Counted from the stretch's first letter, positions 42,122-52,507 are shown. The stretch: 64,000 nt of DNA from Flavobacterium sp. HJJ (GCF_015351475.1 NZ_JADKPR010000002.1:248001-312000); one strand, 5' to 3'. Translations and numbers: made by a program. Notes: generated by a model not told the origin, from the sequence alone.

Positions 42122-43648
42122 TTAATATTCAGGGTGTTGTTTTAAGTTTGGGTTGTTTTCTACCTCAACTTGTGGAATTGGCAATCTTTGATTTTTACCA
42201 ACTACGAAGTTTTTGAAATCAGGGTCACGAAGTGCAATTTTGTCAACAGAAGCTTGAGTATTCAAATCTCCCCAGCGTTTTAAATCTTCCCAGCGAACAC
42301 TTTCTCCGGCTAATTCTAAAACTCTTTCTATTTTCAAGCGCTCTAAAAATTTATCATGATCGTTTCCGATTTCAGGATGAGCAGATGCCAGTGTATTCAT
42401 GTTTACACGTGCTCTAACCATATCTACATATTGATATGCTTGTGCTGTATTTCCAGTTTCATTTAAAACTTCGGCATAACGCAATAAGATATCAGCATAA
42501 CGGATTAGTCTGTAGTTTACCTGACTGTAATAATCTTCATTGTTTCTGTAATAATCTCGGGCACCTTTTCTGAACCAGGCTTCGTTGTTGTTCCATTCCC
42601 AGTTTTTACCGTAAGTTTTATCTCCAAAATCAGCTTCTAACTCTGGATAAAACAAAGTATATCTCAATCTGACATCCAGGTTTCCAGTTTTGTTTTTCTC
42701 TTGTTTGAAGGCATTTACTAACCAAAAACGAGCCTGACCATCTGACCATCCAATACTTCTTGGTGCAAAAAATTGAGCACGGTTGCTTGAAACGGCAGCA
42801 CTTTGACTTTCGTCAGTTCCGCCTTTTCTTTGATCTCCAAACTGAATTTCAAAAACAGATTCGCTGTTGTTTTCATTTGCATCTGTAAAGTTGTCTCTGT
42901 AGTTTGAAACCAAACTGTACTTTGCACCAGCTCCGGAAATTAAATATTCCAAAGCCGATTTTGCTTCAGGCCATTTGTGTTGCTGCATGTATAATTTTGC
43001 TAAAAATGCTTTTGCTGCACCTTTATCAGGTCTTCCTGTTTGATCTGAAGCCCAATCTGCAGGCAAATCAGCGAAAGCCTCATTTAAATCTTTTTCAACC
43101 TGAGCCCATACTTCGGTCACATTTTTTTGTTCCGGAAGGTCATTTGGCTGTGAAGGAGTCAAAACGATTGGAATATTTTCCCAAAGAATAGAAGCATAGT
43201 AGTAGTGCAGGGCTCTTAAAAACTTGGCTTCGGCTAAAATTCTCTTTTTGTTTTCTTCATTTTGAAAAGGAATGTTTGGAACATTTGCTAAAACCTGATT
43301 ACATCTGAAAATAGCTTTATAAGTATCTCTCCAAGTAACCACGTTTCCTTCCCAGAAATTGTAATTGATGTAATTAAATCTGGTCCAGTCTGCAAGTTCA
43401 ATCCACGGGCTGTTGCTGTAACCTTCATCAGAGGTTAAATCCAGACGGAAGTAAATCCATCTTGCCCATAATCCATCTTTATAAAACATGGCATAAATGG
43501 AGTTTACTCCTGCCTGTGCATCACTTTCGGTTTTCCAATATTGTTCTGTTGTCAGAGCATTTGGATTGTCAAGATCTAATTCTTTTTCACATGAAGCGGT
43601 GAAGAAAAGACCCGTAAAAACTGCTATTATTAATACTATTTTTTTCAT
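42122..43648 (-). CDS. susD: SusD/RagB family glycan-binding lipoprotein
   Basis: 508 residues. Lipobox TASC-EK (cysteine 20). Typical opening LDLDNPNALTTEQYWKTESDAQAGVNSIY, TPR-like helices around LRALHYYYASILWENIPIVLTP, and a C-terminal block RYADILLRYAEVLNETG ... RLKIERVLELAGESVRWEDLKRWG. It captures oligosaccharide at the surface and forms a lidded complex with the SusC barrel encoded 18 nt upstream. No family member is needed elsewhere to complete the pair. Confidence 0.96.
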   Translation of the reverse strand: MKKIVLIIAVFTGLFFTASCEKELDLDNPNALTTEQYWKTESDAQAGVNSIYAMFYKDGLWARWIYFRLDLTSDEGYSNSPWIELADWTRFNYINYNFWEGNVVTWRDTYKAIFRCNQVLANVPNIPFQNEENKKRILAEAKFLRALHYYYASILWENIPIVLTPSQPNDLPEQKNVTEVWAQVEKDLNEAFADLPADWASDQTGRPDKGAAKAFLAKLYMQQHKWPEAKSALEYLISGAGAKYSLVSNYRDNFTDANENNSESVFEIQFGDQRKGGTDESQSAAVSSNRAQFFAPRSIGWSDGQARFWLVNAFKQEKNKTGNLDVRLRYTLFYPELEADFGDKTYGKNWEWNNNEAWFRKGARDYYRNNEDYYSQVNYRLIRYADILLRYAEVLNETGNTAQAYQYVDMVRARVNMNTLASAHPEIGNDHDKFLERLKIERVLELAGESVRWEDLKRWGDLNTQASVDKIALRDPDFKNFVVGKNQRLPIPQVEVENNPNLKQHPEY

Positions 43649-43666
43649 TACGCGATTTTTTAAAAA

Positions 43667-46600
43667 TTAGAAGCTAAATTCAACACCAAATGAATACGTC
43701 TGTAAATTTGGGAAAGCCCCATTGTCAACACCTCTTTCAAAAATGTTACCGTTACTGAACTCAGGATCTAATCCTTTGTATTTAGTAATTGTAATTATAT
43801 TTTGTGCAGATAATGTCAATCTAGCTCTTGTAATTCCAGATTTTGCCAAAACACTGCTTGGAAGATTATATCCAAACCCAATATATTTTAGACGGATAAA
43901 ATCACCGTTTTCTAAAAATCTGTCGCTGTCTCCTCTTGAGTTCAAAGTTGTTCCTTTTACAATTCTTGGGAAATCAGTATTTGGATTTTCAGGAGTCCAA
44001 GGCTGGATTCCTCTTCTGTAGTTACTGTCATCATCAAAACGGTCTACAACACTTCTGAATCCGTTATAAACAGTTGCACCGTGAGAAGCAATCCAGTTCA
44101 TAGAGAAATCAAATCCTTTGTATTCTGCTCCTGCATTGAATCCCATTTCAAATTTCGGCCAAGGACTTCCAACGATGTCTTTGTCTTCGTTTGTAATTTC
44201 TCCGTCACCATTTACATCTTTAAAACGGATATCTCCCGGCTGTGCATTTGGCATAATTACTTTTCCTCCAGCATTTTTGTAACTGTCAATTTCCTGTTGA
44301 TTCTGGAACAAGCCATCTGTTTGTAAAACATACCACATACCTACTGGATTTCCGGCACGGGTGATAGTATTTCCCTGAATGCTTTCGTTTTGTCCGTTTC
44401 CTAATGAAACCAGTTTGTTGTTTACTTTTGTAAAGTTGACTGATGCATTGAATGAAAAATCATTGATTTTTTTGCTATATGCCAATTCTAATTCGAAACC
44501 TTTATTTTCAACAGTTGCAGCATTTGAAATTGGATTTCCGCCATCATTACCTGTTGTGAATAAAATTGGGAAACCAAATAATACATCTTCTGTACGGGCA
44601 ATAAAGTAATCTCCTGTAAAACGTAAATCGTTCTTGAAGACACCTAAATCAACACCCACATTGGTTTGTTTTAATTTTTCCCAGCGCAATTGCGAATTTG
44701 CCAGTCTTACCTGAGCAGCAGATGGATACAATGTTTGTCCGTCTCCCAGAACGATAGCTCCATTAGTATTGATGAAACCTTGATATTCGTAGTTTCCAAT
44801 ATTTCCAGAACCTAATTCTCCATAACTTACTCTGGCTTTTAAATCGCTGATAAGTTCTGATTTAAAGAAAGGTTCGTTGCTGACTCTCCATCCTGCGGAT
44901 ACGGAAGGAAAATTACCCCATTTGTTTTCATTGCTGAATTTTGAAGAACCATCACGTCTGAAAACAGCGTTGAACAAATAACGGTTGTCATAATTGTATT
45001 CTAATCTCCCTAGGTAAGAAGTCAAAGCAGCTTCATTTCTAAATCCGCCGACTTCCGGTGAATTTCCTAAATCCAAAACATCAAAATACTCGCCTGTACT
45101 TGGGTTTACCAAAAGATTCCTCTTTGTTCCATTAATCTGATTGTAATTATCTTTTTGGAATGTTTGCCCAACTAAAGCCGTAATACTGTGTTTTCCGAAA
45201 TCCTTTTTGAAGTTTAAAGTATTTTCATAAAGCAATGTTTCAGATCTTCCTTTGTTTTGGTTGATGAAAGACTGCTCATAAGGCTGATTTAATGTCCAGT
45301 TTCCTAATTTTCTCATGAAATTATAGCTGTCAAAGCTGGTTTCATATCCAAAATTGAAACGGTATTTCAGCCATGATGCCAATTTTAATTCAGACCAGAT
45401 ATTTCCTCTGATTCTGAAATTTTCGTTTGTCGCATTAGCAAAATCAGCAAGAGCCAGCGGGTTTGTACCAAATGTATTGGCAACACCTTGTTTACCGTAA
45501 CCATATCCTCCAGGATTGCTTGCATCGTGAACTGGAATTGTAGGTAGTAATCTGTACACATCAATAATTGGAGCTCCAGACATTTCATCTGTTTTTGCGT
45601 TGCTGATGGCTAAGTTTTCTCCAATGCTGAAAATTCCTTTTGTTCCGCTTGAATTTACCCTGAATGAGATTCTGTCGAAATCAGTTCCTTTAACTGTTCC
45701 TTCATTCCCGAAGTAATTTCCTGACATGAAAAATGATGAGTTCTCATTTCCTCCAGAAAAACTTGCATTATAATCCTGAATCATACCCGTTTTGAAAACT
45801 TCGTTCTGCCAGTCTGTGTTTACTGCCATATTTAAGTTTTGTCTTGGTATTCCGGCATTATCATAAGCCATGTTGTTGTATTTTGCAAATTCTTCAGTTC
45901 CCATTAAATCATAACGAGGCATTGTAGTAAAACTGGTTTTTGCTGAAACTTCAATCTTAAGCGGTCCTTTTTTACCTTTTTTAGTAGTAATGATAATTAC
46001 CCCGTTTGCAGCTCTGGAACCATAAATAGCAGCTGCCGACGCATCTTTCAAAACCTGAATGCTTTCTATATCATTAGGATTAAAATCTCTGTTTGCTGTA
46101 GTTACTAAACCATCAATTACATACAGTGGATTGGAACTCTGAAGATTTTTCAGACCGCGAATTTCAATATTAGCTTCCTGACCCGGACGTCCGCCGCCAC
46201 GAACCTTAACGCCGGGAACCGTACCTTGAAGTCCCTCTGCAACTGTTGTAATTTGGCGTTTTTGAATTTCTGTAGTTTTTACCAGTGAAACAGCTCCAGT
46301 AAGGTCTTTTTTGTGCTGTGAACCGTATCCGACAATTACTATTTCATCGAGTTTTGTAGTAGCTTCACCTAAAGTTACATTAATAGTAGTTTGGTTATTA
46401 ATACTGATTTCTGTTGTTTTAAATCCCTGTGAGCTAAAAACTAAAGTCTGGTTTGAGCCTGCTGTGATTTTATAACTTCCGTCAAAATCAGTTACTGTGC
46501 CGTTTTTTGTGTCTTTGATTTTTACATTGGCAAATGGAATCGATTCTCCGTTTGCAGCGGTAACTTTACCCGTAATGGCAGTTTGCTGCTGGGCATACGT

Positions 46601-46675
46601 TTGCTGTAATAATAAACTAAAGAAAAACAAGAGGTAATATCTCTGCTTTAAAATTTGAGTGAACTTTGTTTTCAT
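43667..46675 (-). CDS. susC: SusC/RagA family TonB-linked outer membrane transporter
   Basis: 1002 residues. Signal peptide (about 1-28, ending TYAQQ), carboxypeptidase-regulatory-like domain (about 32-105: ITGKVTAANGESIPFANVKI), the SusC linker LDEIVIVGYGSQHKKDLTGAV, plug (about 120-230: GLQGTVPGVKV, IEIRGLKNLQSSNPLYVIDG) and a 22-strand barrel ending in an aromatic residue (SFGVEFSF). Imports oligosaccharides into the periplasm using TonB energy. First gene of the PUL transcript, divergent from the hybrid regulator. Confidence 0.96.
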   Translation of the reverse strand: MKTKFTQILKQRYYLLFFFSLLLQQTYAQQQTAITGKVTAANGESIPFANVKIKDTKNGTVTDFDGSYKITAGSNQTLVFSSQGFKTTEISINNQTTINVTLGEATTKLDEIVIVGYGSQHKKDLTGAVSLVKTTEIQKRQITTVAEGLQGTVPGVKVRGGGRPGQEANIEIRGLKNLQSSNPLYVIDGLVTTANRDFNPNDIESIQVLKDASAAAIYGSRAANGVIIITTKKGKKGPLKIEVSAKTSFTTMPRYDLMGTEEFAKYNNMAYDNAGIPRQNLNMAVNTDWQNEVFKTGMIQDYNASFSGGNENSSFFMSGNYFGNEGTVKGTDFDRISFRVNSSGTKGIFSIGENLAISNAKTDEMSGAPIIDVYRLLPTIPVHDASNPGGYGYGKQGVANTFGTNPLALADFANATNENFRIRGNIWSELKLASWLKYRFNFGYETSFDSYNFMRKLGNWTLNQPYEQSFINQNKGRSETLLYENTLNFKKDFGKHSITALVGQTFQKDNYNQINGTKRNLLVNPSTGEYFDVLDLGNSPEVGGFRNEAALTSYLGRLEYNYDNRYLFNAVFRRDGSSKFSNENKWGNFPSVSAGWRVSNEPFFKSELISDLKARVSYGELGSGNIGNYEYQGFINTNGAIVLGDGQTLYPSAAQVRLANSQLRWEKLKQTNVGVDLGVFKNDLRFTGDYFIARTEDVLFGFPILFTTGNDGGNPISNAATVENKGFELELAYSKKINDFSFNASVNFTKVNNKLVSLGNGQNESIQGNTITRAGNPVGMWYVLQTDGLFQNQQEIDSYKNAGGKVIMPNAQPGDIRFKDVNGDGEITNEDKDIVGSPWPKFEMGFNAGAEYKGFDFSMNWIASHGATVYNGFRSVVDRFDDDSNYRRGIQPWTPENPNTDFPRIVKGTTLNSRGDSDRFLENGDFIRLKYIGFGYNLPSSVLAKSGITRARLTLSAQNIITITKYKGLDPEFSNGNIFERGVDNGAFPNLQTYSFGVEFSF

Positions 46676-47065
46676 TGATTTTTCATTTTAGATAGTTTTC
46701 AATTTTTGGTTGGTTTTACAATAAATAATTAAAATTTTAATCATCTCTGATTCGGGCAGAAAAATAATTGACTCTGCTCGTAAAGAATAATGTGTTCATT
46801 TTGGTTTAAAATTATATTTGATGTTTTTTTTCAAATTAAATTTTACAGATAGTATATTTTTTAAGCCTAAAAATTATCGATATCATTTATTTGAAAATTC
46901 AAAGTAGGTGATTTTAATTCAAAATAAAATGCTTCATTTGTGTCAATATTTATCTCAAATGGTTCAAATTGTATAAAAAAGACCAGAAAAATAAGGGCTT
47001 GCAACATTTGGTAGAATATTGACACGATTTGATTAGATCTATTTTTATTATAAAAAAATATAACG
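46676..47065. other. Divergent control region susC/hybrid regulator
   Basis: 390 bases. No perfect TAnnTTTG box was found on either strand, which is in keeping with activator-dependent PUL promoters. The inverted repeat at 46940-47025 is the only strong structure. Confidence 0.6.
46940..47025. promoter_or_regulatory. Candidate operator pair upstream of the hybrid regulator
   Basis: GTGTCAATATT (46940-46950) and AATATTGACAC (47015-47025) are perfect 11-base inverted copies about 64 bases apart, 40-126 bases before the regulator ATG. They may be binding half-sites for the regulator's AraC domain; this is inference. Confidence 0.4.
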
Positions 47066-50000
47066 ATGCGTAAATTCTTTCTTTTTACATTTTTATTCTT
47101 TTTTTCGATAAATTTTATCGAGGGTCAGGAATATTATTTTAAACATTTTCAGGTTGAAGAAGGACTTTCTAATAACACTGTTTTAGCTTCAGCACAAGAC
47201 GAAGACGGTTTTATGTGGTTTGGCACAAAAGACGGTCTGAACCGATTTGACGGATACCGTTTTAAGACTTATAGAAGCCAGTCTGACCCGATTCACAGTC
47301 TGGGAAGCAATTATATTCAGTCAATTCACGCTTATAAAGGAGTGATTTGGGTAGGAACAGATAAAGGTTTGTACCAATACAATAAGAAGACCGATAAGTT
47401 TATGGTTTTGAACGAAGCTATAAATGACAGGATAAATGATATCAATCACGATAAAAAAGGGAATATCTGGTTTGTATCCGGCAGTATTCTTTATAAATAT
47501 TCGACTTTGAGCAAGGAGACCAAAACCTTTAATCCAAATAAATATTTTGTGACGACCTCTATTTCAAGAGATGAAAATGGTGAAATATGGGCTTCATCAT
47601 TAAATAAATTATATCATTACTCTGAAGAAAGCCTTTCATTTGAAAATGTTGCTATAAATCCGCCGGCTAATAAAGCCAGTTTTAGGATTACATCTATTTA
47701 TGCTTTTAATAAAAATACAATTTTAATTGGAACGCAGGATCATGGCGTATTGGTATATGATTTAAAAAGCAAAACCACATCGTCACTGCAATTTGCCGGA
47801 AAAGATCCGGTTTTTGTTCGTCAGTTTAAAAAACGTGGCAACGATGAGGTTTGGATTGCAAGTGAATCGGGTGTTTATGTTTATGATTTTAAAACTAAAA
47901 GAAACATCAATCTTAGAAAAAATTATAACGATCCTTATGCTATTTCAGATAATGCTTCCTATTCGATCACGATCGATAAAGAAAACGGAGTCTGGATTGG
48001 AACCTACTTTGGCGGTATCAACTATCATCAAAAACAATATACCCAATTTAAAAAGTATTTCCCTCAGAAAGGTCAAAACTCGATAAGCGGGAGCGCAGTC
48101 AGAGAAATTCACAAAGACGATCAGGGCGATCTCTGGATTGGTACCGAGGATTCGGGCTTGAACCGTTTTAACCCGAGGACGCAGACTTTTACTTCCTATT
48201 TACCGAACGGGAGCAAAAGTGGCATTTCGTATTATAACATTCACGCTTTAATGCCCAGAAAAGATAAGATTTGGGTGGGGACTTTTGAGCATGGTCTCGA
48301 TATTCTGGACCGAAAATCGGGAAATGTAATCAAACATTATAGTGCCAATGATCCTTCGACCGGTTTGCGAAGCAATTTTATTTTTTCATTTAGCGAATTG
48401 CAGAACAAAGATCTCATTGTAATTACTACGATGGGGCTTTACCGTTACAATGAACAAAAGGATTATTTTGATATTTTGAAGACATTTCCGGAAACGGTTC
48501 ATTATACTACTTTCAAGGTTGACAGTGAAGGGAATTACTGGGCAGGAAGTTACAGGGATGGGTTGTTTTTTTATAATCCAAAAACGAGAAAAAAAGAAGT
48601 ATTTATCTCTGATTATAAAAATCCAAATAGCATCAGCAATAATTCTATCAACTATATTTTTGAAGACAGTTCGAAAAATTTATGGATTGCGACTGAAAAT
48701 GAATTGAATTTATTTGATAAGAAAACCCGAAGCTTTAAAAAGTTTACAACCAAAAATGGCCTTCCGAGTAATGTTGTTTATTCGATTTTGGAAGAGGCCA
48801 ATAAAAATCTGTGGCTGACCACTTCTAAAGGGCTGGTGCAATTCAGTCCGGATCATAAAAGCATCAAAATTTATACTACTGCAAATGGCTTGTTAAGCGA
48901 TCAGTTTAATTATGCATCAGCTTTTAAGGATTTAAACGGCGATATGTATTTTGGGAATCTAAACGGAATGATCAGTTTTAATCCAAAGAATTTCACTAAA
49001 AATAAATATACGCCTTCTATTTTCATTACCAATCTTCAAATTAATAATAAAGATGTCGATCCAAATGAAAATGATTCTCCTATAAAAGAGTCGGTTTCGC
49101 ATATTGATGAATTAGAACTTGATAATAATCAGTCGTCATTTAATATTGAATTTGCGTCGCTCAATTATACTGCGCCCGAACTTACAGAATATTGGTATCA
49201 GCTTGAAAACGTAAACAAAGACTGGGTTTATCTTGAGCGAAACAATAAAGTCTTTTTTACGGAACTGGCTCCGGGTAATTATGTTTTTAAAGTAAAATCA
49301 TTAAACAGTTTTGGGGTTTGGAGCAAAGAGATAAAATTAAAAATCAGGATTCTGCCTCCATTTTGGGCGAGTTCGTATGCTTATTTTTTCTATCTTTTAT
49401 TGATTTTAGGATCGTTTTACTATATCATCCGTTATTCGCAAAACCTGACTCAGATCAAAAATAACCGCAAGATCAAGCATTTGAATGACGAAAAAGAAAA
49501 AGAAATTTATCAGGCTAAAATTGATTTTTTTACCAATGTTGCGCACGAGATCAGAACGCCTTTAACACTTATAAAAGGACCGTTGGAAAAACTTTTGGCA
49601 ATGGATTATCAGTCTGCCGAAGTTCCTCAGAACCTTTCTATAATGAAGAAAAATACTTCCAGATTACTAAAACTGGTGAATGAATTATTGGATTTCAGAA
49701 AATCTGAAATTGGGGGATTGAAACTTACTTTCGTAGAAGCCAATATTTCTTCACTAGTTAGAAATCTGCATTTAAGGTTTACGCCGCTTATTGAAGAAAG
49801 AGGAATTGACTTTGAACTGGCATTAGGCGAGAGAGACATTTTTGCTTTTGTTGATAAAGAAGCTTTCAAAAAAATCCTTAGTAATTTAATAAACAATGCT
49901 ATAAAATATTCTAAAGATAAGGTTTCAATAACGCTTTTCAGAGATGAAAAAAAACTGACTCTGATCGTTAAAAATGATGGAAATCTGATTCCGTTTCAGC

Positions 50001-51016
50001 TCAAAGACAAAATCTTTGAACCCTTTTTCAGAGTTGATAATACTGATAATTCGTCTGGAACAGGAATCGGTCTTTCGCTGGCACATTCGCTGGCACAACT
50101 GCATAATGGAAATCTGCAGTTGCTTGCCAATGTTAAATGGAATGTTTTTGAGCTTACTGTTCCATTGCATCAGGAAGAAGAATTTATGCTTTACACTGAT
50201 TCAGAAAAGGAACCGAGCCAGTCTGAGTCTGAAATAGCCGAGTCCGAGACAAAACTCGAAAAACCTCAAATTTTAGTGGTTGAAGACAATCTGGATCTTT
50301 TAAATTTTATTACTGCCGAAATGGTTTCAAATTATACTGTTTTGAAAGCTGAGAATGGTGAAGACGCATTGAAAATCATTCATAACGAAAATATTCAGCT
50401 CGTTATAAGCGATGTTTCAATGCCTGTTATGGACGGAATTACAATGTGCAAAGAGATTAAGACAAATTTAGAAACCAGTCATATTCCAGTTATTCTGCTA
50501 ACGGCCAAAAACTCGCTTAAATCACAGATAGACGGCTTGGAAGTTGGTGCCGACGCTTATATAGCCAAACCTTTTTCGACGGATTATTTAAAAGTTCAGG
50601 TTAATAATCTGATTGAAAACAGAAGGCAGATTATGAATTATTACGCAAGTTCGCCTCTTTCGCACATCAAGAGCATTGCGCATAATAAGACTGACGAAAA
50701 ATTCCTGAAAAAACTCGATGAAGAAATCCTTAAAAACATAGTCGATCCTGATTTAAGTGTAGAATCTCTGGCAGAAATAATGAACATGAGCCGTTCAACT
50801 CTGTATAGAAAAATTAAAGACATTTCAAATCTGAGTCCGAACGAGCTGATTAATATTGTACGTTTAAAAAGAGCCGCAGAACTGCTTTTGAACGGAAATT
50901 ACAAAATGTATGAAATTGCCGAAATGGTAGGCTATAGATCACAGACGAGTTTCGGCAGAAATTTTCAAAAACATTTTTCGATGTCGCCATCTGATTATAT
51001 CGCGATGAATAAATAA
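47066..51016 (+). CDS. Hybrid two-component system sensor/regulator of the PUL
   Basis: 1316 residues in one chain. Signal sequence, then a periplasmic double beta-propeller of Reg_prop repeats (about 25-670: DGFMWFGTKDGLNRFDGY, GVWIGTYFGG, KNLWIATE), a Y_Y_Y domain (about 690-760), one membrane helix (about 770-790), histidine kinase with H827 in AHEIRTPLTLIKG, an ATPase domain (NLINNAIKYSKD, GTGIGLSLAHSL), a receiver with D1116 in VISDVSMPVMDG, and an AraC-type DNA-binding domain (about 1215-1316). It senses an oligosaccharide in the periplasm and activates the divergent susC operon. Confidence 0.96.
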   Translation: MRKFFLFTFLFFFSINFIEGQEYYFKHFQVEEGLSNNTVLASAQDEDGFMWFGTKDGLNRFDGYRFKTYRSQSDPIHSLGSNYIQSIHAYKGVIWVGTDKGLYQYNKKTDKFMVLNEAINDRINDINHDKKGNIWFVSGSILYKYSTLSKETKTFNPNKYFVTTSISRDENGEIWASSLNKLYHYSEESLSFENVAINPPANKASFRITSIYAFNKNTILIGTQDHGVLVYDLKSKTTSSLQFAGKDPVFVRQFKKRGNDEVWIASESGVYVYDFKTKRNINLRKNYNDPYAISDNASYSITIDKENGVWIGTYFGGINYHQKQYTQFKKYFPQKGQNSISGSAVREIHKDDQGDLWIGTEDSGLNRFNPRTQTFTSYLPNGSKSGISYYNIHALMPRKDKIWVGTFEHGLDILDRKSGNVIKHYSANDPSTGLRSNFIFSFSELQNKDLIVITTMGLYRYNEQKDYFDILKTFPETVHYTTFKVDSEGNYWAGSYRDGLFFYNPKTRKKEVFISDYKNPNSISNNSINYIFEDSSKNLWIATENELNLFDKKTRSFKKFTTKNGLPSNVVYSILEEANKNLWLTTSKGLVQFSPDHKSIKIYTTANGLLSDQFNYASAFKDLNGDMYFGNLNGMISFNPKNFTKNKYTPSIFITNLQINNKDVDPNENDSPIKESVSHIDELELDNNQSSFNIEFASLNYTAPELTEYWYQLENVNKDWVYLERNNKVFFTELAPGNYVFKVKSLNSFGVWSKEIKLKIRILPPFWASSYAYFFYLLLILGSFYYIIRYSQNLTQIKNNRKIKHLNDEKEKEIYQAKIDFFTNVAHEIRTPLTLIKGPLEKLLAMDYQSAEVPQNLSIMKKNTSRLLKLVNELLDFRKSEIGGLKLTFVEANISSLVRNLHLRFTPLIEERGIDFELALGERDIFAFVDKEAFKKILSNLINNAIKYSKDKVSITLFRDEKKLTLIVKNDGNLIPFQLKDKIFEPFFRVDNTDNSSGTGIGLSLAHSLAQLHNGNLQLLANVKWNVFELTVPLHQEEEFMLYTDSEKEPSQSESEIAESETKLEKPQILVVEDNLDLLNFITAEMVSNYTVLKAENGEDALKIIHNENIQLVISDVSMPVMDGITMCKEIKTNLETSHIPVILLTAKNSLKSQIDGLEVGADAYIAKPFSTDYLKVQVNNLIENRRQIMNYYASSPLSHIKSIAHNKTDEKFLKKLDEEILKNIVDPDLSVESLAEIMNMSRSTLYRKIKDISNLSPNELINIVRLKRAAELLLNGNYKMYEIAEMVGYRSQTSFGRNFQKHFSMSPSDYIAMNK

Positions 51017-51037
51017 GGAGTAAAAATTTTGCATTAT

Positions 51038-51077
51038 AAAAAAACCGTCCAGTTTTATTAAATGGGACGGTTTTTTT
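51038..51077. terminator. Terminator after the hybrid regulator
   Basis: AAAACCGTCC and GGACGGTTTT pair around a 14-base loop, with T7 on the plus strand and T runs on the minus strand. Serves the convergent pair. Confidence 0.85.
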
Positions 51078-51102
51078 ATATGTGCTGTTTCTATATGTGT
51101 TA

Positions 51103-51447
51103 TCAATTTGAAATAATCAGATAATTGATTTCAACCGGTTTCAGTATTTTGTCTTCGCTGACACAATCGACCAAAAAGCGCAGTTCTTCCAGTTCTTTTC
51201 TGTTGAGCAGAATAATAAAATTAGACTGCAGAGTAGGAATTGGAATTTTCTTTTCATAAATGGAATTTTTATATTCCCTTTCCCAATAATCAATGTCAAT
51301 CTGATCGATATAATTGGCAAAACTAGTCATTTCAATGCCGCTCAAGTCAAAGGTAAGATTATTGAACAGCAGCTGATACATATCTCTATGCTGACAAAAG
51401 AGCAAAATGCCATTTGAAGTCCGGTTTAATACTTTTAGATTGCACAT
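51103..51447 (-). CDS. Conserved hypothetical protein (DUF6686-like)
   Basis: 114 residues, cytoplasmic, no signal or membrane segment. Begins MCNLKVLNRTSNGILLFCQH, then MYQLLFNNLTFDLS and a C-terminal part IPIPTLQSNFIILLNRKELEELRFL. The pattern resembles DUF6686, a Bacteroidota-only family of unknown function, but I rely on memory for that name. A helix/strand regulator-like fold is possible. Convergent with the hybrid regulator. Confidence 0.6.
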   Translation of the reverse strand: MCNLKVLNRTSNGILLFCQHRDMYQLLFNNLTFDLSGIEMTSFANYIDQIDIDYWEREYKNSIYEKKIPIPTLQSNFIILLNRKELEELRFLVDCVSEDKILKPVEINYLIISN

Positions 51448-51564
51448 AAGTGTGGTTCTTTGAATTATTATTTTTATTCAGTCCTTAGCTTTTAGTCCTT
51501 AGTTGTACAGCATAGAAAGAATCCGTTTTTGTGAAATTTCGAATCTAGACTTAGAAGCTAATCA

Positions 51565-52476
51565 CTATTTAATGACAAATGAATCAATGATTGCATCAAC
51601 TTCTGCTTGCGTTGCAGTTGGTTTTAAATCAAATAAAAGAGAGAAAAGTGATTTCTTGTTTACTTTATTCTGCAGCGATAAATCTTTATTGCTGCCATAA
51701 ACTTTCTCCCATTTGCTTCTCACTTTTGCCCAGACTTCCTTATTGTTTTTCCACCAGTTTTGTGCCAATAGACATTTGCTGTCTTCCACTTTAGTATAAA
51801 CATCAAATCCTTTTTCTTCGGCCAATAGATAATCTTTTCCGCTTTCGTCCCTTACTAGTTTTTGATTATCCTGCTCGTGATTCCAGCCGGTAGGGGTGAT
51901 TTCGTGAATGTTTCTTCTTTTTAGAACGTTGTAATCGTTTCTTTTAGTGTGTTCTCTTCTTGGCAGCGGTGCATCAGCGGTGTTTAGCCAATAGTTTTTC
52001 CCGTCAATATGTGCCCAGCTTGAAGAGCCTTCGTATCTCGGACTGTCATCCACCTGATATACTTTTTGTGACCATTGTCCTTTTACGTTTTTGGCTGTCA
52101 ATTTGTTAAACTTCCACGTATTGTCTTTGTAAAAAGAATATAAATCGGTGTTTTCATAAAGCCAGTCCTGTCTCCAGTGCTTTACAATGTCGTTTTCTCC
52201 CTTCCCAACAATTAACAAATGCTGTAATACTATTTTGCTGGGTTTGTCCTCCAGTAATTCTATCCATTCAAGTGCAGATTCATGTTTTGTTTCTGATGGT
52301 TTGTAGCTGGCAGAATCTTTTGGATACTTGAAAGTTTCAGTGAAGTTGAATTTTACTTCATAGCAGCCACACATTGACTTGATGGCTTTTATGTCTTCTT
52401 TTTTAGCGTCTTGACTGAATCCAATAAGGCTTGTAATAGTCATTAATACAGTTAGATAAGTCTTTTTTGTGTTCAT
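51565..52476 (-). CDS. DUF6607 family secreted protein
   Basis: 303 residues with a signal peptide (about 1-21, ending GFSQ). Family pattern: IKSMCGCYEVKFNFTETF, then KHWRQDWLYEN, WSQKVYQVDDSPRYEG, ADAPLPRREHTKRNDYNVLKRRN and TPTGWNHEQDNQKL. Rich in W, H and Y, which would suit haem or metal contact, but this is inference. It is divergent from the haem receptor gene with both -7 boxes in a 107-base gap, so co-regulation is likely. Confidence 0.82.
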   Translation of the reverse strand: MNTKKTYLTVLMTITSLIGFSQDAKKEDIKAIKSMCGCYEVKFNFTETFKYPKDSASYKPSETKHESALEWIELLEDKPSKIVLQHLLIVGKGENDIVKHWRQDWLYENTDLYSFYKDNTWKFNKLTAKNVKGQWSQKVYQVDDSPRYEGSSSWAHIDGKNYWLNTADAPLPRREHTKRNDYNVLKRRNIHEITPTGWNHEQDNQKLVRDESGKDYLLAEEKGFDVYTKVEDSKCLLAQNWWKNNKEVWAKVRSKWEKVYGSNKDLSLQNKVNKKSLFSLLFDLKPTATQAEVDAIIDSFVIK

Positions 52477-52507
52477 AATTGGGTTTTTATTTTTAAAAAT
52501 TTTTTGA

